A DNA stretch of 64,000 nucleotides from the NCBI RefSeq assembly GCF_958979055.1, contig NC_084887.1, positions 38,257,120 to 38,321,119 on the forward strand, in the 5' to 3' direction. Within the stretch, counting starts at the first letter, position 1. The number at the start of each line of letters is the position of its first letter. The notes beneath the pieces were generated by a model that saw only the letters and a list, made by a program, of their open reading frames with translations, ran no database searches and was not told where the DNA came from. Position numbers and translations under genes: made by a program. This stretch comes from Alnus glutinosa (taxonomy: Eukaryota; Streptophyta; Magnoliopsida; Fagales; Betulaceae). This document shows, piece after piece, positions 31,514 through 44,649 of the stretch.

Positions 31514-32016
31514 ACAAATCAGAAGTTCTTGCCCTCTTTACAGGAAATGGCATGTCATAATCATGATTGATACCCCAAAGAGAGAGAGAGAGAGAGATCA
31601 GGAAAATAAAATAAAATTGTGCGAGACTTGGGGGAAGTTTGCGGAACATGAAAAGATTATGAAAAAAATCATTTTTTTCTTTCTTTCTTAAGAGGGGGGA
31701 TATCATGGGTTTCCAAGTCTTTTATATCTATCTGCACATCCTAATTATCCCCAAGTTGGGTTAGAAGAATACACTCCAACATAATTTATTAAACCAGTAT
31801 ATATTTTTAGAGCATAAGATTCTCATATGCATTTTTAATAGTATCTTATGTAATTTTCACATGTATTTTTAAGAGCATATGTCAGTTTAATAGACTGGAT
31901 TAGAAAAAACTCATTCAACCCAGTTTGGAGGAAAACTTTGTCCTCCTAATTAAATAGTAAATACCTTTGCAAGATGGGAATCCTACTAGCATGACATCTA
32001 GAAGAGACCCATTTTG

Positions 32017-32280
32017 CTACATAGTGAGCAGAGACTTTGGAAGAAGGGAGAGAAGAGTCTCCGAGACGGTGGGGGAGATGCTCCAATTGACTATAATGTG
32101 TGGGTTGTTGAGAGCAACTATAACGGTTGAGGAGTCTCCTTTTAGGATGAATAATTTCAGATTAAGAGAAGCCGCAAGCTGAGCTGCTAGTAGGGCAGCA
32201 AGAGCTTCTCCTAAGTTAGGGACACAATGGGGACCCAAGCTAGAGTAAGCATGGAGGGGTCTTCTTGAATAGCAGTGTGA
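32017..32280 (-). mobile_element. RNase H-like fragment of a LINE
   Basis: Minus-strand translation gives GEALAALLAAQLAASLNLKL followed by ILKGDSSTVIVALNNP, the central acidic motifs of the RVT_3 type RNase H found at the 3' end of some plant LINE ORF2 proteins, including the one at 53940-59819. Only this domain is left, without a start or finger, so it is a fragment and not a gene. Confidence 0.6.
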
Positions 32281-33251
32281 AAATTGATCTTGAAGGTAGA
32301 GGCAGGATGGGGCTCCCCTCTTGCGTAAAAGTATTAATATGATGAACGTTCTCAAAATGTCAGTCAACACACAAGAAAACCATCAAATAAATGTACAACT
32401 ATCTGAATTTAGTAATGCATGGCATGCAACAATCTTCTTTGAGTCTCATACATATAGCACTTGAATGTTATTTAGACAAGAACATTCAAACAGCAAGACA
32501 AAATCTAATGTCTGAGAAACTGTGTAAGGAACTGCAGGAGGAGGAAAAAGAAAAATGTACAATTATCTGAATTTACAAAAATGGTATAGTATATAGCAAC
32601 GCCTTCTAAAAACCAACATATTTTATACTTACACCAGGTTGACCGACAAAACTATACAGTATAACTTCCATTTGTAAATATGCAGCAATTCCATAAGCCA
32701 AGACTTCGCAGCAGTGTTGAATTCTTAATAAATCCTCTCCATGAGACCTGCCCCCTTTCCTTCTTGTGGTAATGTTTTGATACATGAAATAAGGAGACTT
32801 TCAGTGAGGATATAATAAGGAAACCTCCACAAGCATCAAACAAGTACATAAAACAACAAAGCAGTCTACAAGGTATGCATGCATGGATTTAGGGGGTGTA
32901 AACTTTCATTTAATAAAGCCCACCTACAAATTCTCGGTGGCTCAAACTGATAGGATGCAATCTATATTAACATTTTATTCAAGTCGAAAATGCATGGAGT
33001 GTTATCTGACTATCAATTATCACTTTCAAGCCCTAGGAGCATTCCACCCCATGGCCAAGTCAATAGTCACTATCTAATGCCATTTGGATATCTATGCAAT
33101 AAGAGTATGACTTATACAAAATCGGTGTATGAATTTTCCCACAAGAGAAAATACTTCTGCGAGCCAAAGGTTCTGCAAAATAAAAGGCAAATTACGCTGA
33201 AAACTAACCATGTCGTTGTCTTAAATTTTTAACTCCATCCTCTGTGTAATG

Positions 33252-36200
33252 CTAAACTTTCTGTATGGAATTGGCCTGCATGGCACGTTTGAAAAGGGAT
33301 ATGTAATCTTGACTTCTTGACCATTCATCAATCTCACGAGCACGTAAAACAGGCAGAGGATGTGAAAGTTGCCTTGTTTGAGCATTTCTGGACAGCACGA
33401 GTAGATAGCGCATCAATAAGTAAGTTGATAAATGATAATCCACTTTATGTTGTCTGCATGAGCAGCTGCTCACCTTATATACCACCCAACTGGGCTTGAA
33501 GAAGCTTTGTCATAAGACCGAGCTTGCTCCAAGAATGCGTCCACATTCAGTTGATCAGCCATGGATGGGCATCCCCCAGCTAATTTCATTAGAACGGAGA
33601 TGACCACCTCTTGTCGGAGTGTCAAATGGAAATCAGATAATAAATCAAACTGGTATATAACAGATAACTTAATAAAAGAATGCATAGTTTTAAGTTTTTA
33701 GTATTATATACCTTAGGGTCTTGAGCAACAAGAAGGGCTGCACGATCACAAGTCAGCTCTGCTGCTCGGAGCCAGCGGAACAACTGTTCTTCTAAACTCC
33801 GTGCTATTAGCCCACCAAGACCTGCAAGAGCCATGGATGTCAAGACTCAAGATGTAGAAGCTGCACCAGTCACCAATTCTTTGAAGGATAGGAAGAAGAC
33901 TCAAGATCAAACTCAAACAGAGAAAAAGGCAGGGTCTTTGAGCATCAATCGTATAGTGATATGGCTAAAGAGTAGTTTTTGTAATTCAACTCAGTTGTTA
34001 AACCAAACTCAACTTGTACAAATCTATGTATAAAACAAGACTCATCTTGAGTCTTGACAATGGACATCTAAAAAAGTCGTGGACATCTAAAACGCCATGA
34101 TGGATATTGATAATTTAATCTAGAAACCAAGTATCATATTCAGCAACAACAAGCTATCAATCATCTTAGTTAGCCACATGTAGGATTTCTTATCATGAGA
34201 CTAAAGAGTCCCCTAGCTTTACACTTCTCGCATTATGGAAAATATCTGGATAACAGAACCAGATTCTAACAATTATTCCCCAGCACAAATGGTTGGGTAC
34301 TTCTAATCTCTAGTGTAATTGTAAAGATACCCCTCCTTAACATGTCTCCATGCAGGATGGAGACACATGCACAAATTGCGAGCACACATACACAAGCACA
34401 TGATGTAACAGCTGTTTTTTTCTCCAAGTCTAACAAACAAAATCTATATATATAATTGTGATCTGCCAAATAAACTGCAGCTCAGAACCTGAAGATCTCA
34501 TACTGAAATCCCAATGTTTTGTGGGTTCAGGATCCATAGCCTTTTCTAATTAACTATCTCAATATAAGTCTATCATGAGATTAAAAAAAAAAAAAAATTG
34601 TATAATAATAGTATTCATTTACCGAAATGAACATAAAGCACCAAATCACCTACCAGGTACAGTATAGGCCCCAAGGGTAAGAATATTCGCATATGTAAGC
34701 CATACACCATGGTCACATTTCAGGTGACCCAACTCATGAGCCAAAACAGCCTATATAGCAGTCATATGGCAGGAATTTAATAACATTTCATGAATAAAAG
34801 ACAGCAATTTCACTAGAATTTACCAGAGGTATACAACAATGTAGATGGACCAGAAGCAGCCCAAGAGCACATTACCTATAGATCATGCTGACATAGATTT
34901 TAAGCAGTAAATAGGACTGCTAATAGGGGGGAGACTGCAAACACTAGGTGAAAAAAGAATCGCAAACATGTTTTTAACCAGGAGATGAAACTAAAGACCT
35001 GCAATTCCGTCTGTGTCAGAAGCTCCACAAGGCTGGTATGAACAACAACAAATGGTCTTTTACCACTTATAGCTAAAGTATATGCATTTGGTACAGGACT
35101 TTGTCGGACATACAGGTCAGGAGCTTCAATGTTCAATATTTTAGCAGCCTCAACCATCAATTTGTGTAGACCAGAAAGCTGATACAAAAGGAACAGTATT
35201 TAAAACCACTAGATAAGTCAATAACAGAAAAACTTAATTTTCATATTCACATATTCGACTTTCATCAAAGGATGAAAATTCAACAAATAAATATACCTGA
35301 GGCAACTGTAACAGAATGAATTCGCACACATACAAACAAATAGGAGCAATTGAGTTACGAGATTTCTAAAAGATTCAACACACCCATTTTGAAAATGGAG
35401 TAACATAGGTAGTAATATGGGATGAGTTGGAAACGCCTTCTAACTCCTAGTGTTGGATAACTGCCATGCCCAATGAAATGGATTTCTTTCAACTAATATC
35501 CTATACATAACACTTATCAGGCAAGAACATTAAGACTGCTTGCATGTCGTAAATAAAAACTTCTTTGCGAGCCTTTTTACACATTCAAGCAACCATGTTG
35601 ATCAAAGATGTATAAAATTTTATTAATCCACCATATTCTCACGAGTAAAAGAAAATACAAACATCACAAACACGAATATTCAATAGAGTTTTAATGTGGC
35701 ATTCAGATAGCAAACACAAGCATCTCTAATGTGGCATTCTCCAATAAATGAATTTGTCTCACCACATATATCCACAAAGGATGCCACCACGGTACGAGTA
35801 TGAAAAGATTGTATAAACCACAATCCAAAAGCAACACGCCAGATATGTTACACATAACATTTAGCCCTATTAAATAAGACATACATCTTCCTCTACTAAG
35901 CATCACATATTACCTGATTTTCAGAAACAAGAACCGATGTCCCTATATTCTCCAGAAGCATGACCTGCTCTGCAACAGTTCCTGCAAAAAGGTAACATCT
36001 CTAGCATTGATAGTCAAATCTTTGAATAACTCACAATGCGTTCATATCAATAACCAAAACAAAAGTTTTGTACACAGTACACTCATACTGCCTATATTCT
36101 TTAATAAATAATCTTCCTCAACCCTCAAAGAACAAAGAGTCACTTACAGAGAACAATACAACCTAGGCAGTAGACATGAAAATGCACATTTTCATTACCT

Positions 36201-36654
36201 AGAAGAGCCCTTCCGAGTTCATTCAACCCTGGAATCGCCCTCAGAATCAGCGTGTTCTGACCAATTAAATATAAACCAGACAAACTTTTAAAATAAATTA
36301 AGTATTCCCATTTTTGCATATAAAGCTTAATAAGCCAAAACAAAGTTAATCTCTCTGTTTGTTCGCTGAGAAACTGAGATCGGTTTATCAAGAGGATAAT
36401 CATTAATCAATTCACAATCGCACCTGTTTATCAAGAGGATGACGGAAATCATCGGCGTCGAGGTCGCGGAAGACAACCGAGGCGGCTCTGCAAACAGAAA
36501 CCCTAATCCCGCGGTTCTTTCTCGACGATTCGAATCCGAGCGAAGAAGATGAACCAAACCTCAGGCTATCGGAGGCGACGAAGCTGAAACTGAGAGACTT
36601 GGGCTTTTGGGAGACGCAGAGCGAGGACAGAGGTATGGACACTATGGAGGCCAT
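33252..36654 (-). CDS. PGM48: Plastid M48 metallopeptidase (PGM48-like), 8 exons
   Basis: Exons in gene order: 36654-36424, 36256-36199, 35981-35914, 35178-34999, 34750-34654, 33821-33712, 33607-33474, 33387-33252; 1014 bp, 337 residues, all phases agree. The Ser-rich N-terminus (about 60 residues) looks like a chloroplast transit peptide. The zinc site is HELGH (residues 184-188), and the third ligand is Glu233 in AAELTCD, the M48 ExxxD motif. A hydrophobic stretch (ILTLGAYTVPGLGGLIA) lies between them. Known family: PGM48 is a plastoglobule protease that promotes leaf senescence. It lies head to head with ENY2. The introns contain only AT-rich sequence. Confidence 0.93.
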
Positions 36655-37339
36655 TGAAGCAAAAAGCAGAGAGAGAGAGAGAGAGAGGGAGTTTAGCGAG
36701 GATTTTGAATTGCTGGTTTTTTGTGATTTGAAGGGTTGGTTACTTGGTTTAGCTTAGCAGCGTTCTAGTGATGTTTGTACTGAAGCGTATGTACGTTTGT
36801 GTCCACAGCCTACGGATGGTAACTGTTTGGCGCCATTTCGTTTTCCGTTGACTACTGTGTCTTATGATATTTTTTCTTTTCTATTTTTACCCTTTTTATC
36901 AATTGGACTAAGGCCCAGACATTAAAATCAATTATACATAATCTTTAAAAAATAAAATAAAATAAGTAAAAAGATAAATAGTTCATAACAGTCAAATTGT
37001 TAAAAAAAAATGGTAAGTATTTTGTCACGACAAAATATTGCTGGCTTAGTGATGGAACTCACCATCTTGTGTTTTGGTAAATTTAAGGCCATGGTCCTCA
37101 TGGATTTGAGTCTTATTGGTGGTTAGGAGTCACAAGGTCATGTCTATTATTTTTGTCAAAGTGAGAATGAAAGTTTTGATGCAATTGACCACACAGTTAA
37201 TTTCAGTCAATGGATATTTGCAAAACAAGTGAGGAATGTTGGAAATTTGCTTGGGCTTATTGCTGGTGGAACTCTCAAACGCTTAAATCAGCAAATGAAA
37301 TTGTATAATTTTCAAAAGAGAGTTAGATTGAATATAGCA

Positions 37340-37399
<60 letters not shown>

Positions 37400-37663
37400 A
37401 TGATAACCTTCACTAATATAGAGCATTCACTAGTGAATTTTGGTCTAGGCCCAATCCTGAGCTGTCAGAATTTAAGTCGAACTAAAAATTATGATGTACT
37501 TATCCTCAATTCTACAATCCCGACAACTTTTTAGTGAGAGCTACTATACATATTTAAGTAGATGTTATGTTGATAATGCTTGTCGAGCTAATTGGGTTTT
37601 TCAGTTTGGTCAATTATGTTGTTCTTTTGCGTTAACATTCATAATATAGTTGACACTTGTGGT
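36655..37663. other. PGM48 side of the divergent promoter region
   Basis: Short GA run just upstream of the ATG (36669-36686), then AT-rich sequence. A TA microsatellite occupies 37341-37395. No reading frame or transposon ends were recognised up to the hAT element at 37664. Confidence 0.55.
37341..37395. repeat. TA microsatellite
   Basis: About 27 TA units, able to form a cruciform and likely polymorphic. Similar TA runs occur at 42763-42810, 52000-52048 and 59935-59968. Confidence 0.9.
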
Positions 37664-38357
37664 TAGGCTTGGTAATTCGTGCATTCGGGTCGGGTTCGTG
37701 TCAATCCGGCCGACCCGATTACATAAACGGGTTCGACACGAACCCGACCCGATCATTTAATCGGGTTGTGACACACGACCCAATAAACACGACTAATAAT
37801 CGTGTAACTCGTTAACCCGATACGACACGACCCGACACCAATTTCACATGTTTCAAGTTTCAAGTTTCAAGTTTCAACCTTCAATTTTAGTTTTTACCTT
37901 CATGTCTTCAATTGCCGATTTCTTTATTTGATATTTCTTTTCTTTCTTCATTTTTCACTCGGTTCGTAATTGATCACCATCTCTCTTTTCTGTTACAGAT
38001 GGAAGAAAGAATAAGACAAGAGGAAGGAAGAAGAAGAAAATCAAAAGGGAGAGGAGGATGATTCTCTCTCTTTTCTATGCTGCGTGTTTGAACAAGAAGG
38101 AAGAAGAAGTGAAGAACCGAACAACTAAGAAGGGAAAAGAATAAAGAAAAGGGGAGAAGAGGGTGAACCGTGAACGTGAGGCGTAATTTTTTTTTTTAAT
38201 CGGGTTATAATCGTGTTGGCGGGTTGACCCGCCAAAACGATTATAATCGGGCCAACCCGATTATGATCCAAACCCGATTATAACGAATCTAAACCCGGTT
38301 TTTTTCGTGTTGTGTTTGTGTCGGATTCGCGGGTCGTGTCAAAAATTGCCAACCCTA
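37664..38357. mobile_element. Non-autonomous hAT element with iterated CGGGTCGG motifs
   Basis: Ends TAGGCTTGGTAATT and AATTGCCAACCCTA are imperfect inverted repeats. An exact 8-bp duplication CTTGTGGT flanks it (37656-37663 and 38358-38365). About 180 bp at each end is filled with repeats of CGGGTCGG / ACCCGACCCG / AATCGGGTT in both orientations. The middle (about 37850-38180) is unrelated sequence rich in AAG/GAA. No transposase. It sits between the divergent PGM48 and ENY2 genes. Confidence 0.88.
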
Positions 38358-38670
38358 CTTGTGGTTCGAGCACTATCATCCTAACCCAAATTCTAGGATC
38401 TTAGGGTTAGATTGGTCAAGCGTATATATGGTCACTCGAAAATTAGATCAAATTGAGTAAATAAATATTCTAAAATAAATGAAAAGATGGTATTTGAATA
38501 TTTCAACTAATAATTCTTTGGAATAATTAGAACTCTACAAGTCTACGAAAACATTACTACTTTTTCGTGTCAAGAATATTTAATTCAACAGTGAATTCAT
38601 TAAAATATTGGTCCAATAAAAAATTATTGAGTCGACCACTTTATATTAGAAAATAAGAGTTAATATAAGC

Positions 38671-38860
38671 TGCAAACGACGCCGTCTGCAGGATAATATC
38701 CTTTTCACTTTCCACTTCCTCTTTCTCCTTCTCTGGTGAGTCGTGACCGCTTCACAGGCTGCTCCATATTGCAAACGACGCCGTCTGCAGGATAATATCC
38801 TTTTCACTTTTCCACTTCCTCTTTCTCCTTCTCTGGTGACCGCTTCACAGACTGCTCCAT
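38671..38860 (+). repeat. 99-bp tandem duplication at the ENY2 5' region
   Basis: Copies at 38671-38769 and 38770-38860 share TGCAAACGACGCCGTCTGCA, CTTCCTCTTTCTCCTTCTCT and GCTTCACAG. Each ends near a splice-donor-like TCTCTG|GTGA. The motif AACGACGCCGT is common in plant core promoters. The unit may hold the transcription start or a duplicated untranslated first exon. Confidence 0.85.
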
Positions 38861-39074
38861 CCAGACTCGCAGATTTCTCGCTTTGCGATAGCCTGAATCA
38901 TGTCAGTTCTCCACTCATAGCTAAGGCTCTATTTGTTCTCTCAGAAATTTTTTTCGTGAACATATACATATTTTTGTAATATATACGGGGAATATATTTC
39001 CGTTGCAGTAAAATTTACTTTTCTAGGAACTAATTTCGTGTATTTCTTTGTTAAGTAATTTTATTGATTTTTAA

Positions 39075-42000
39075 ATGTTTTTTTTTTCCGCAAAAAAAAA
39101 AAGGAGGAAATCGGTGAATCGTCCGCCAACACCAGATGCAGGAGAAAATCAAGAAAAAGAGCCATCGCTTCGAGAAATTATCAACATCAAGGTCCGTTGT
39201 TAATCCCTTTTGTATTTTAGTTTGGAAAGTGAAATATGTAAATAGGTTTGCTTTAAATTTCGCTTTTTTTTTATTGATAATTTGAAGATTTTTCGTGCTA
39301 CAGTTGATTGAGACCGGTGAAAAAGAGCGATTAATGGAGCTTCTAAGGGAAAGGCTTATAGAGTGTGGTTGGAAGGATGAAATGAAAGCCCTTTGCAGGT
39401 TTTGCCTCTAGTTCGATTTGGTTTCACCATTATTCTCATGTTATACACACACACACACAAAATTCAACTAGTTTGCATCATGCCAAAATGTAGCTTGATT
39501 AGGCAGAAGTTCCACTAATGCATCAAACTTGAGTTTGCATGTATCCTTATGATATCTCCAGTCAAGAGGCTTTTGATTTATGTATTGGGCTCAGGGGAAA
39601 TTGGTGAGCTATTGGTTGAAGCAATTGCATAAGCTGGTAGGAAGCTTGATAGTAGATATGACATAAAATTGGACAACAGAGAGGACTGACATTACCAAAT
39701 TGTCTCTTTTAGCTGGAGTTTACAAGCCTACTTACCTTACAGTTTTGATGCTACTTTAGATGATAAAAGAAGAAGAAATACGTTAAATTGTGGGTATATG
39801 CTGCATATTATTGTTGCTATTATTTCAACTATTTGCTGTTTTAGTTGTTTCTTGGTCGTCCAAGTGCTGGATGGGGATGGGTAAATTGAGATTCCTCTTG
39901 AGCAAGATGTGTATACTATGTTGAGAATACTGTCCAACTTGGTCTTTTGCATAACCTTAAACCTTGGTCTTTTGCCCGTTTTCCTGTTCAATAAGTTTGA
40001 ATTTAAAAAGGAAAGGATCAAAAGTTGTTTTAGTAATGGTATCTTATTCTGATCAAGTTTTGCGCACAGACGTAGATATGTTTATTTATCATGATAGCTG
40101 GTTTGGTGACTTCTCAGTATTTGGGAATCGATCTCATTCTTCTTTTTAACCTCAGGGCATTTGTAAAGAAGAAAGGAAGAAATAATGTTACAGTGGATGA
40201 CCTCATACATGTAATTACTCCGAAGGGCAGAGGTAAGGATTTATGTTGTGTTTTCCTATGGTTTTCGTTTCAAACTTTAAATTGTCTATAACGAAGCAAC
40301 TAAATCATGGCTGCTTGGAACACAATGTTCTTGTTGGATCTTGGGCATATTTAGTTATTAGCTTGGCAATTTGCTCATTTTTATCAGAAATTTGTATGTC
40401 TTGTTTTAAAATCCCTCTCGTCTTTTATAAACTTAGCAGACAAACAAGAACACATGATATATGCTAAATGTAGTGATAGTGGTGAAAGGCTTTCAAGAGG
40501 TACTTATATAATATAAATTGCGGATGAACAGCATCCATATGGTGTGTTTAGGGTATGAGAAGCTTTGACTTAAATGTCATTTCCCTCCCCCATAAGAATG
40601 GGATGGAAGATGAGATTTTGGAATAGAACCACTGGGTGTGTGTGACTTATCTTTAAAAAAAATATTGTCCATGAATTTTGTTAGAAATTAAAGACTGTCT
40701 GTTACAATAACATTGAATCAATTTTAGATGACTAAACACTTCTTCGCTTCACCTAATAATGCTTGCAATATTTTCAGTGATAACTTTCTTTTTTTTGATA
40801 AGTAAGAGAGGTTTTATTAAAAAACGCAAAGTGCAATCAAGTACACAGGGGGTATACAAGAAAGGCAATTAAGAAGAAGAAGAAAAACAGTACAAGGAAA
40901 TCGTTATAGCTAATCACTAGAGGTGCGAGATACGCAGCGGTCCACGAGTACAAAGAATGAAGAAAAAAGGAAATGGGCTCCTCTATGGTTCTTTCTTTGT
41001 CCTCAAACTGTCTGTCGTTGCGTTCCCTCCACAAGCACCACATAAGGCAACAATGAACCATTTTCCACACAACCGCACTCCGAGAGCGTCCACCCATCCA
41101 CCAGCAGGCGAATAAGTCTATCACCCGAAGAGGCATCACCCAAGACAGACTGAAGCGACCAAGGATGGCATACCAAAGAGCGCGTGCAACCTCACAATGA
41201 AGAAGAAGGTGATCCACAGTCTCCCCGTTCATTTTGCACATGCAACATCTATCAATCACAATGACACGCTTCTTTCTGAGATTGTCCAAGGTAAGGATTT
41301 TCCCTAGCGCTGCCGTCCAAGCGAAGAATGCCACTTTCAAAGGAGCCTTGGTCCGCCAAATGCTTCTCCAGGGAAAAAAGATAGCATCTTTGCAAGCAAG
41401 AGCCTTATAGAAAGAACTAACATCAAAAGACCCTTTGTGAGAAAGAGACCACCAGAGCCGGTCTCCCCCATCATGAACAACTCTGGAGGAGTACAGTAAA
41501 GAGAAGAAGGAAGCCATGACGTCCACCTCCCAGTCGTGGACTGCTCGAAAAAATCTGACGTCCCATTGATAGGACCCGCTAACCACTACCAAGTGGTCTG
41601 CCACTAGAGCATCCTTGACACAAGCTATGTCATACAAAACTGGAAAAGCTTCCTTAAGGGACATCTCCTCACACCACACATCATCCCAAAAACGGATCCT
41701 GGACCCATTTCCCAATATAAGTCTGGTATAGCTACAAAACAAGCTCCACCCCTTCCTAATGTTCTTTCAAATCCCCACTCTGTGAGACCCAGGGGGTCTA
41801 AGGAACACCAACCAGCCCCAATAGAACCATACTTTGCATCCACAACAGATTTCCACAAAGCCTCTCTCTCATAAGCATAACGCCACAACCACTTCCCTAA
41901 GAGTGCCTTATTGAAAATCCTCAAGTTCCGGATGCCCAAACCACCTTCAAAGATAGGAGAACAAACCTTGGACCAACTAACCAAGTGATATTTGAATTCT

Positions 42001-42757
42001 TCGCCTATGCCACCCCACAAGAAATCTCGATGCAACTTCTCTATACGACTAGTGACACTAGAGGGAATAGGAAAAAGGGAGAGGAAGTACGTAGGAAGAT
42101 TGGAGAGAGTACTCATTATAAGAGTAACCCTACCACCCTTCGACAGATACAACCGCTTCCAGCTAGCCAACCGCCTCTCAATCTTACCTACTGCCTCATC
42201 CCAACAGGACTTAGCCTTAAAAGGGGCCCCCAACGGAAGACCAAGGTACTTTATAGGAAGAGAGGAAACTCCACAGCCCAAGATGCAAGCCAAATCGCCC
42301 ATATTATCCACATAACCCACAGGAACCATAACAGACTTAGCCAAATTAATCTTTAAACCTGAAACAGCTTCAAAGGACAGAAGTAACAAACGTAGATAAT
42401 GAAGATGATCAAAATTAGCCCCGCAAAAGACTAAAGTATCGTCTGCGAACAATTCGTTTCTTTCCTCATTAATGATGACAATTCGTTTCTAGTAAATGGC
42501 TGAGATTTCTTTTTTTCTTGCAAATTTAATTGGAGAAACTATACTTACTTACCCCCTTCGAACTGACACCTTATTTGCAAACATCCTTTATACTTTAAAA
42601 AATGATAATCAACCCCCTCAAACCATGCAACACCTTCAGGTTACCTCTCCATTAACACTTTTTGTTAAGTTGGACAAGAATCACCCATGTAAACTACATG
42701 TGACCAATTCTGACTGAAATTACCCATTATACCCCTCATCATCATCATCATCATCAT

Positions 42758-42813
<56 letters not shown>

Positions 42814-44306
42814 ATTAAAAAATAATTATAAAAATAAAAACCACACCTGTGGCCAGTCCCAGCCATGGAAGAGGGAAGCTTGTTGGACATGGCCGTCGGT
42901 GGGTCTCTAGGCAGTGAGTTTGAGGAGACCCATGGTCGTGCATCAGGGGAGGCCGTAGGTCTCTAGCCTTGGATACCCACAGCCATGACCATGGGTATGA
43001 GGAGACCTACGTCCGTGGGTTATGCGTGACCATGGCCAGAGATCCACGGTCATGGCTATGGAAGTTGGTCCTCCACGACCAGGCTGTGTTGGATTTTTTT
43101 TAAAAAAAAAAATGTAAGGGACACATTAAGTCAAAATTGGTCACATGAAGAATTTCTGTCAAATTTAACATAAAATGCTAACAAAGGGAGCAGGCCGAAG
43201 GTTTGGTGTAGTTTAAGGGGTTGATTATCACTTTCTAAAGTTTAGGAGTGTTTGCAAATAGGGTGTCAGATTGAAGGGATAAATGTGGTTTCCCTTTTTC
43301 AAACCTTTTTGCAGCGTGACTAAGCTGGACTCGAAGAAAAAAATTGGTTTATCTCATTATAAGCTTGATCTATCAGTAATACCTGACAGTACTATAAACA
43401 TCCAGGCAATGGACTGGCTATCAGTCAGTCAAGGACATAAATTTGTGTAGTTGCCTAGATTTGATTGTGGTAGGTTTTATGTTTGCCAATTCGATGATCA
43501 AAACAATTTGGTCTAAGTCTATTTAATAAACAAGAAAAGTCTTAAGTCTAAAATTGGATAGGCTAAGTCATAATTCAAATGTTTGGTTAGAAGTGAAAGA
43601 ACGGTAGCAGTTGGTTGGAACACTCGGTTGATGGACATTCGAAGGAGTCATTGTTCAAGGGTTCAAATATTTGATTACCGAGATACTCGTTCGGAGTGCT
43701 TGTTCTCAGATCATTTGAACGAGCTACAGTAAGAGAGGAGTACCGAGACTCATTTGTTGTAGGTCTGAACGAGTGACTTGAGAAGAACTCCCAAGGCACT
43801 CGGTTTGTATGCTTGTTCGCAGTAGGTTCAGACGAGTTTCTTAAGTAGAGTTCCAGAGACTCTTGGTTGCCAGGCTTGTTCGCACCTAGCCCAAACGAGT
43901 ATGTTTAATGCACAAAATCATGACTAACCAGGAGGCTCGATTGGAAGGCCCGATTGGTATTCGTTTGACCAAGTGTTGTTTGGGGTCGTTGGGAGAATTT
44001 CAGATTTTTTGGTGTTATGCCTTGTACATATAGTTTAATTGTTCAAATTAGCCCTTGAACACTCTCTTCGTAAATTCTGTCTAACCTGTTAGGTAGACTG
44101 ACTTTACAATGATGTGCTGCTTCTTCTTCTTCTTCTTTTTTTTCATTTTTGGCCAACAGCCACAGTCCACAACTCTCTTTTGCACCATATTTCTCAAACA
44201 AGTTCATGACATGTTAAAATTTGCTTATGCAGCCTCCGTTCCTGATTCCATAAAGGCTGAACTGTTGCAAAGAATTCGAACGTTCCTCGTGTCAGCAGCT
44301 CTTTGA
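39075..44306 (+). CDS. ENY2: ENY2/SUS1 transcription and mRNA export factor, 4 coding exons
   Basis: Exons 39075-39191, 39304-39398, 40156-40232 and 44233-44306. The protein reads [79 protein letters not shown] and ends TFLVSAAL, the plant ENY2 signature. ENY2 is a small helical subunit of the SAGA deubiquitinase module and of TREX-2. The start is uncertain. ATG 39075 is in frame and preceded at once by a stop, but adds [11 protein letters not shown]; Arabidopsis starts close to the SVNRPPTP block. An upstream exon supplying the true start is possible. The last intron (40233-44232) is about 4 kb because of a LINE and a fold-back element. Confidence 0.88.
40790..42450 (-). mobile_element. 5'-truncated L1-type LINE in the ENY2 last intron
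   Basis: Minus strand. The 3' end is at a T-run (about 40791-40798). The 5' end begins inside the reverse transcriptase, at the FADD active-site motif ([14 protein letters not shown]). Then come the GLKINLAKS and [12 protein letters not shown] blocks, [19 protein letters not shown], and the zf-RVT finger [18 protein letters not shown]. One frameshift lies around 41.63-41.74 kb. It has no RNase H domain, unlike the LINE at 53940. It is antisense to ENY2. The last 100 bp equals the piece in the sulfite oxidase intron. Confidence 0.88.
42531..43300. mobile_element. Fold-back MITE with about 190-bp arms
   Basis: The left arm, GACACCTTATTTGCAAACA and GATAATCAACCCCCTCAAAC, pairs with the right arm's GACACCCTATTTGCAAACA and GATAATCAACCCCTTAAAC (reverse complement). 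The similarity runs about 190 bp to GTGACCAATTCTGACT. The loop holds a CAT run, a TA microsatellite (42763-42810) and GC-rich copies of CATGGCC/CCACGGTCATGG. MULE-like structure, no coding sequence. Confidence 0.75.
43620..43910. repeat. Degenerate tandem repeat, about 60-bp unit
   Basis: Roughly four diverged units share CTCGGTT or CTCGTT, GCTTGTTCGCAG / GCTTGTTCTCAG and GAACGAGT / CAGACGAGT. It lies in the ENY2 last intron. No function seen. Confidence 0.5.
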
Positions 44307-44649
44307 CACATCAGCGTGGTTTCTCTATCCCTTTGTTCATGAAAGTTGCAAAACGTTGCTGATTAGCACTCAGAGGACAGTAAGTAACCCTTTGTTCAGG
44401 AGACAGATGTTATGGGTTTCTTGGGGTGGAGGCAACTGTACTTTACTGTAACAGCCAGCCGAATGCTTGTGAAAGTTTCGTCATTTTATTGCTAATATGA
44501 TAAGAGCTGATAGAAACCAGTTCCTTAACGCATGTAATAATTCTTACGTAACAAATATTTTCATCAGTCAATTCCTAGATCTTTCTTTGTTTTCTGCTTA
44601 TAACAAAGTCTTACTCTAAATTGGGTTGGAATATCTCCGATCTAGTATA
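44307..44649. other. ENY2 3' flank
   Basis: About 340 bp, probably the ENY2 3' UTR and terminator region. Nothing else recognised before the TRIM element. Confidence 0.5.

Noticed and set aside
31967-32182. Plus-strand host gene in the spacer before PGM48
   Set aside because: The minus strand of this stretch carries RNase H motifs of a LINE fragment, so the plus-strand frame is a shadow.
41985-42356. Plus-strand frames over the ENY2-intron LINE
   Set aside because: Antisense of the reverse transcriptase remnant.
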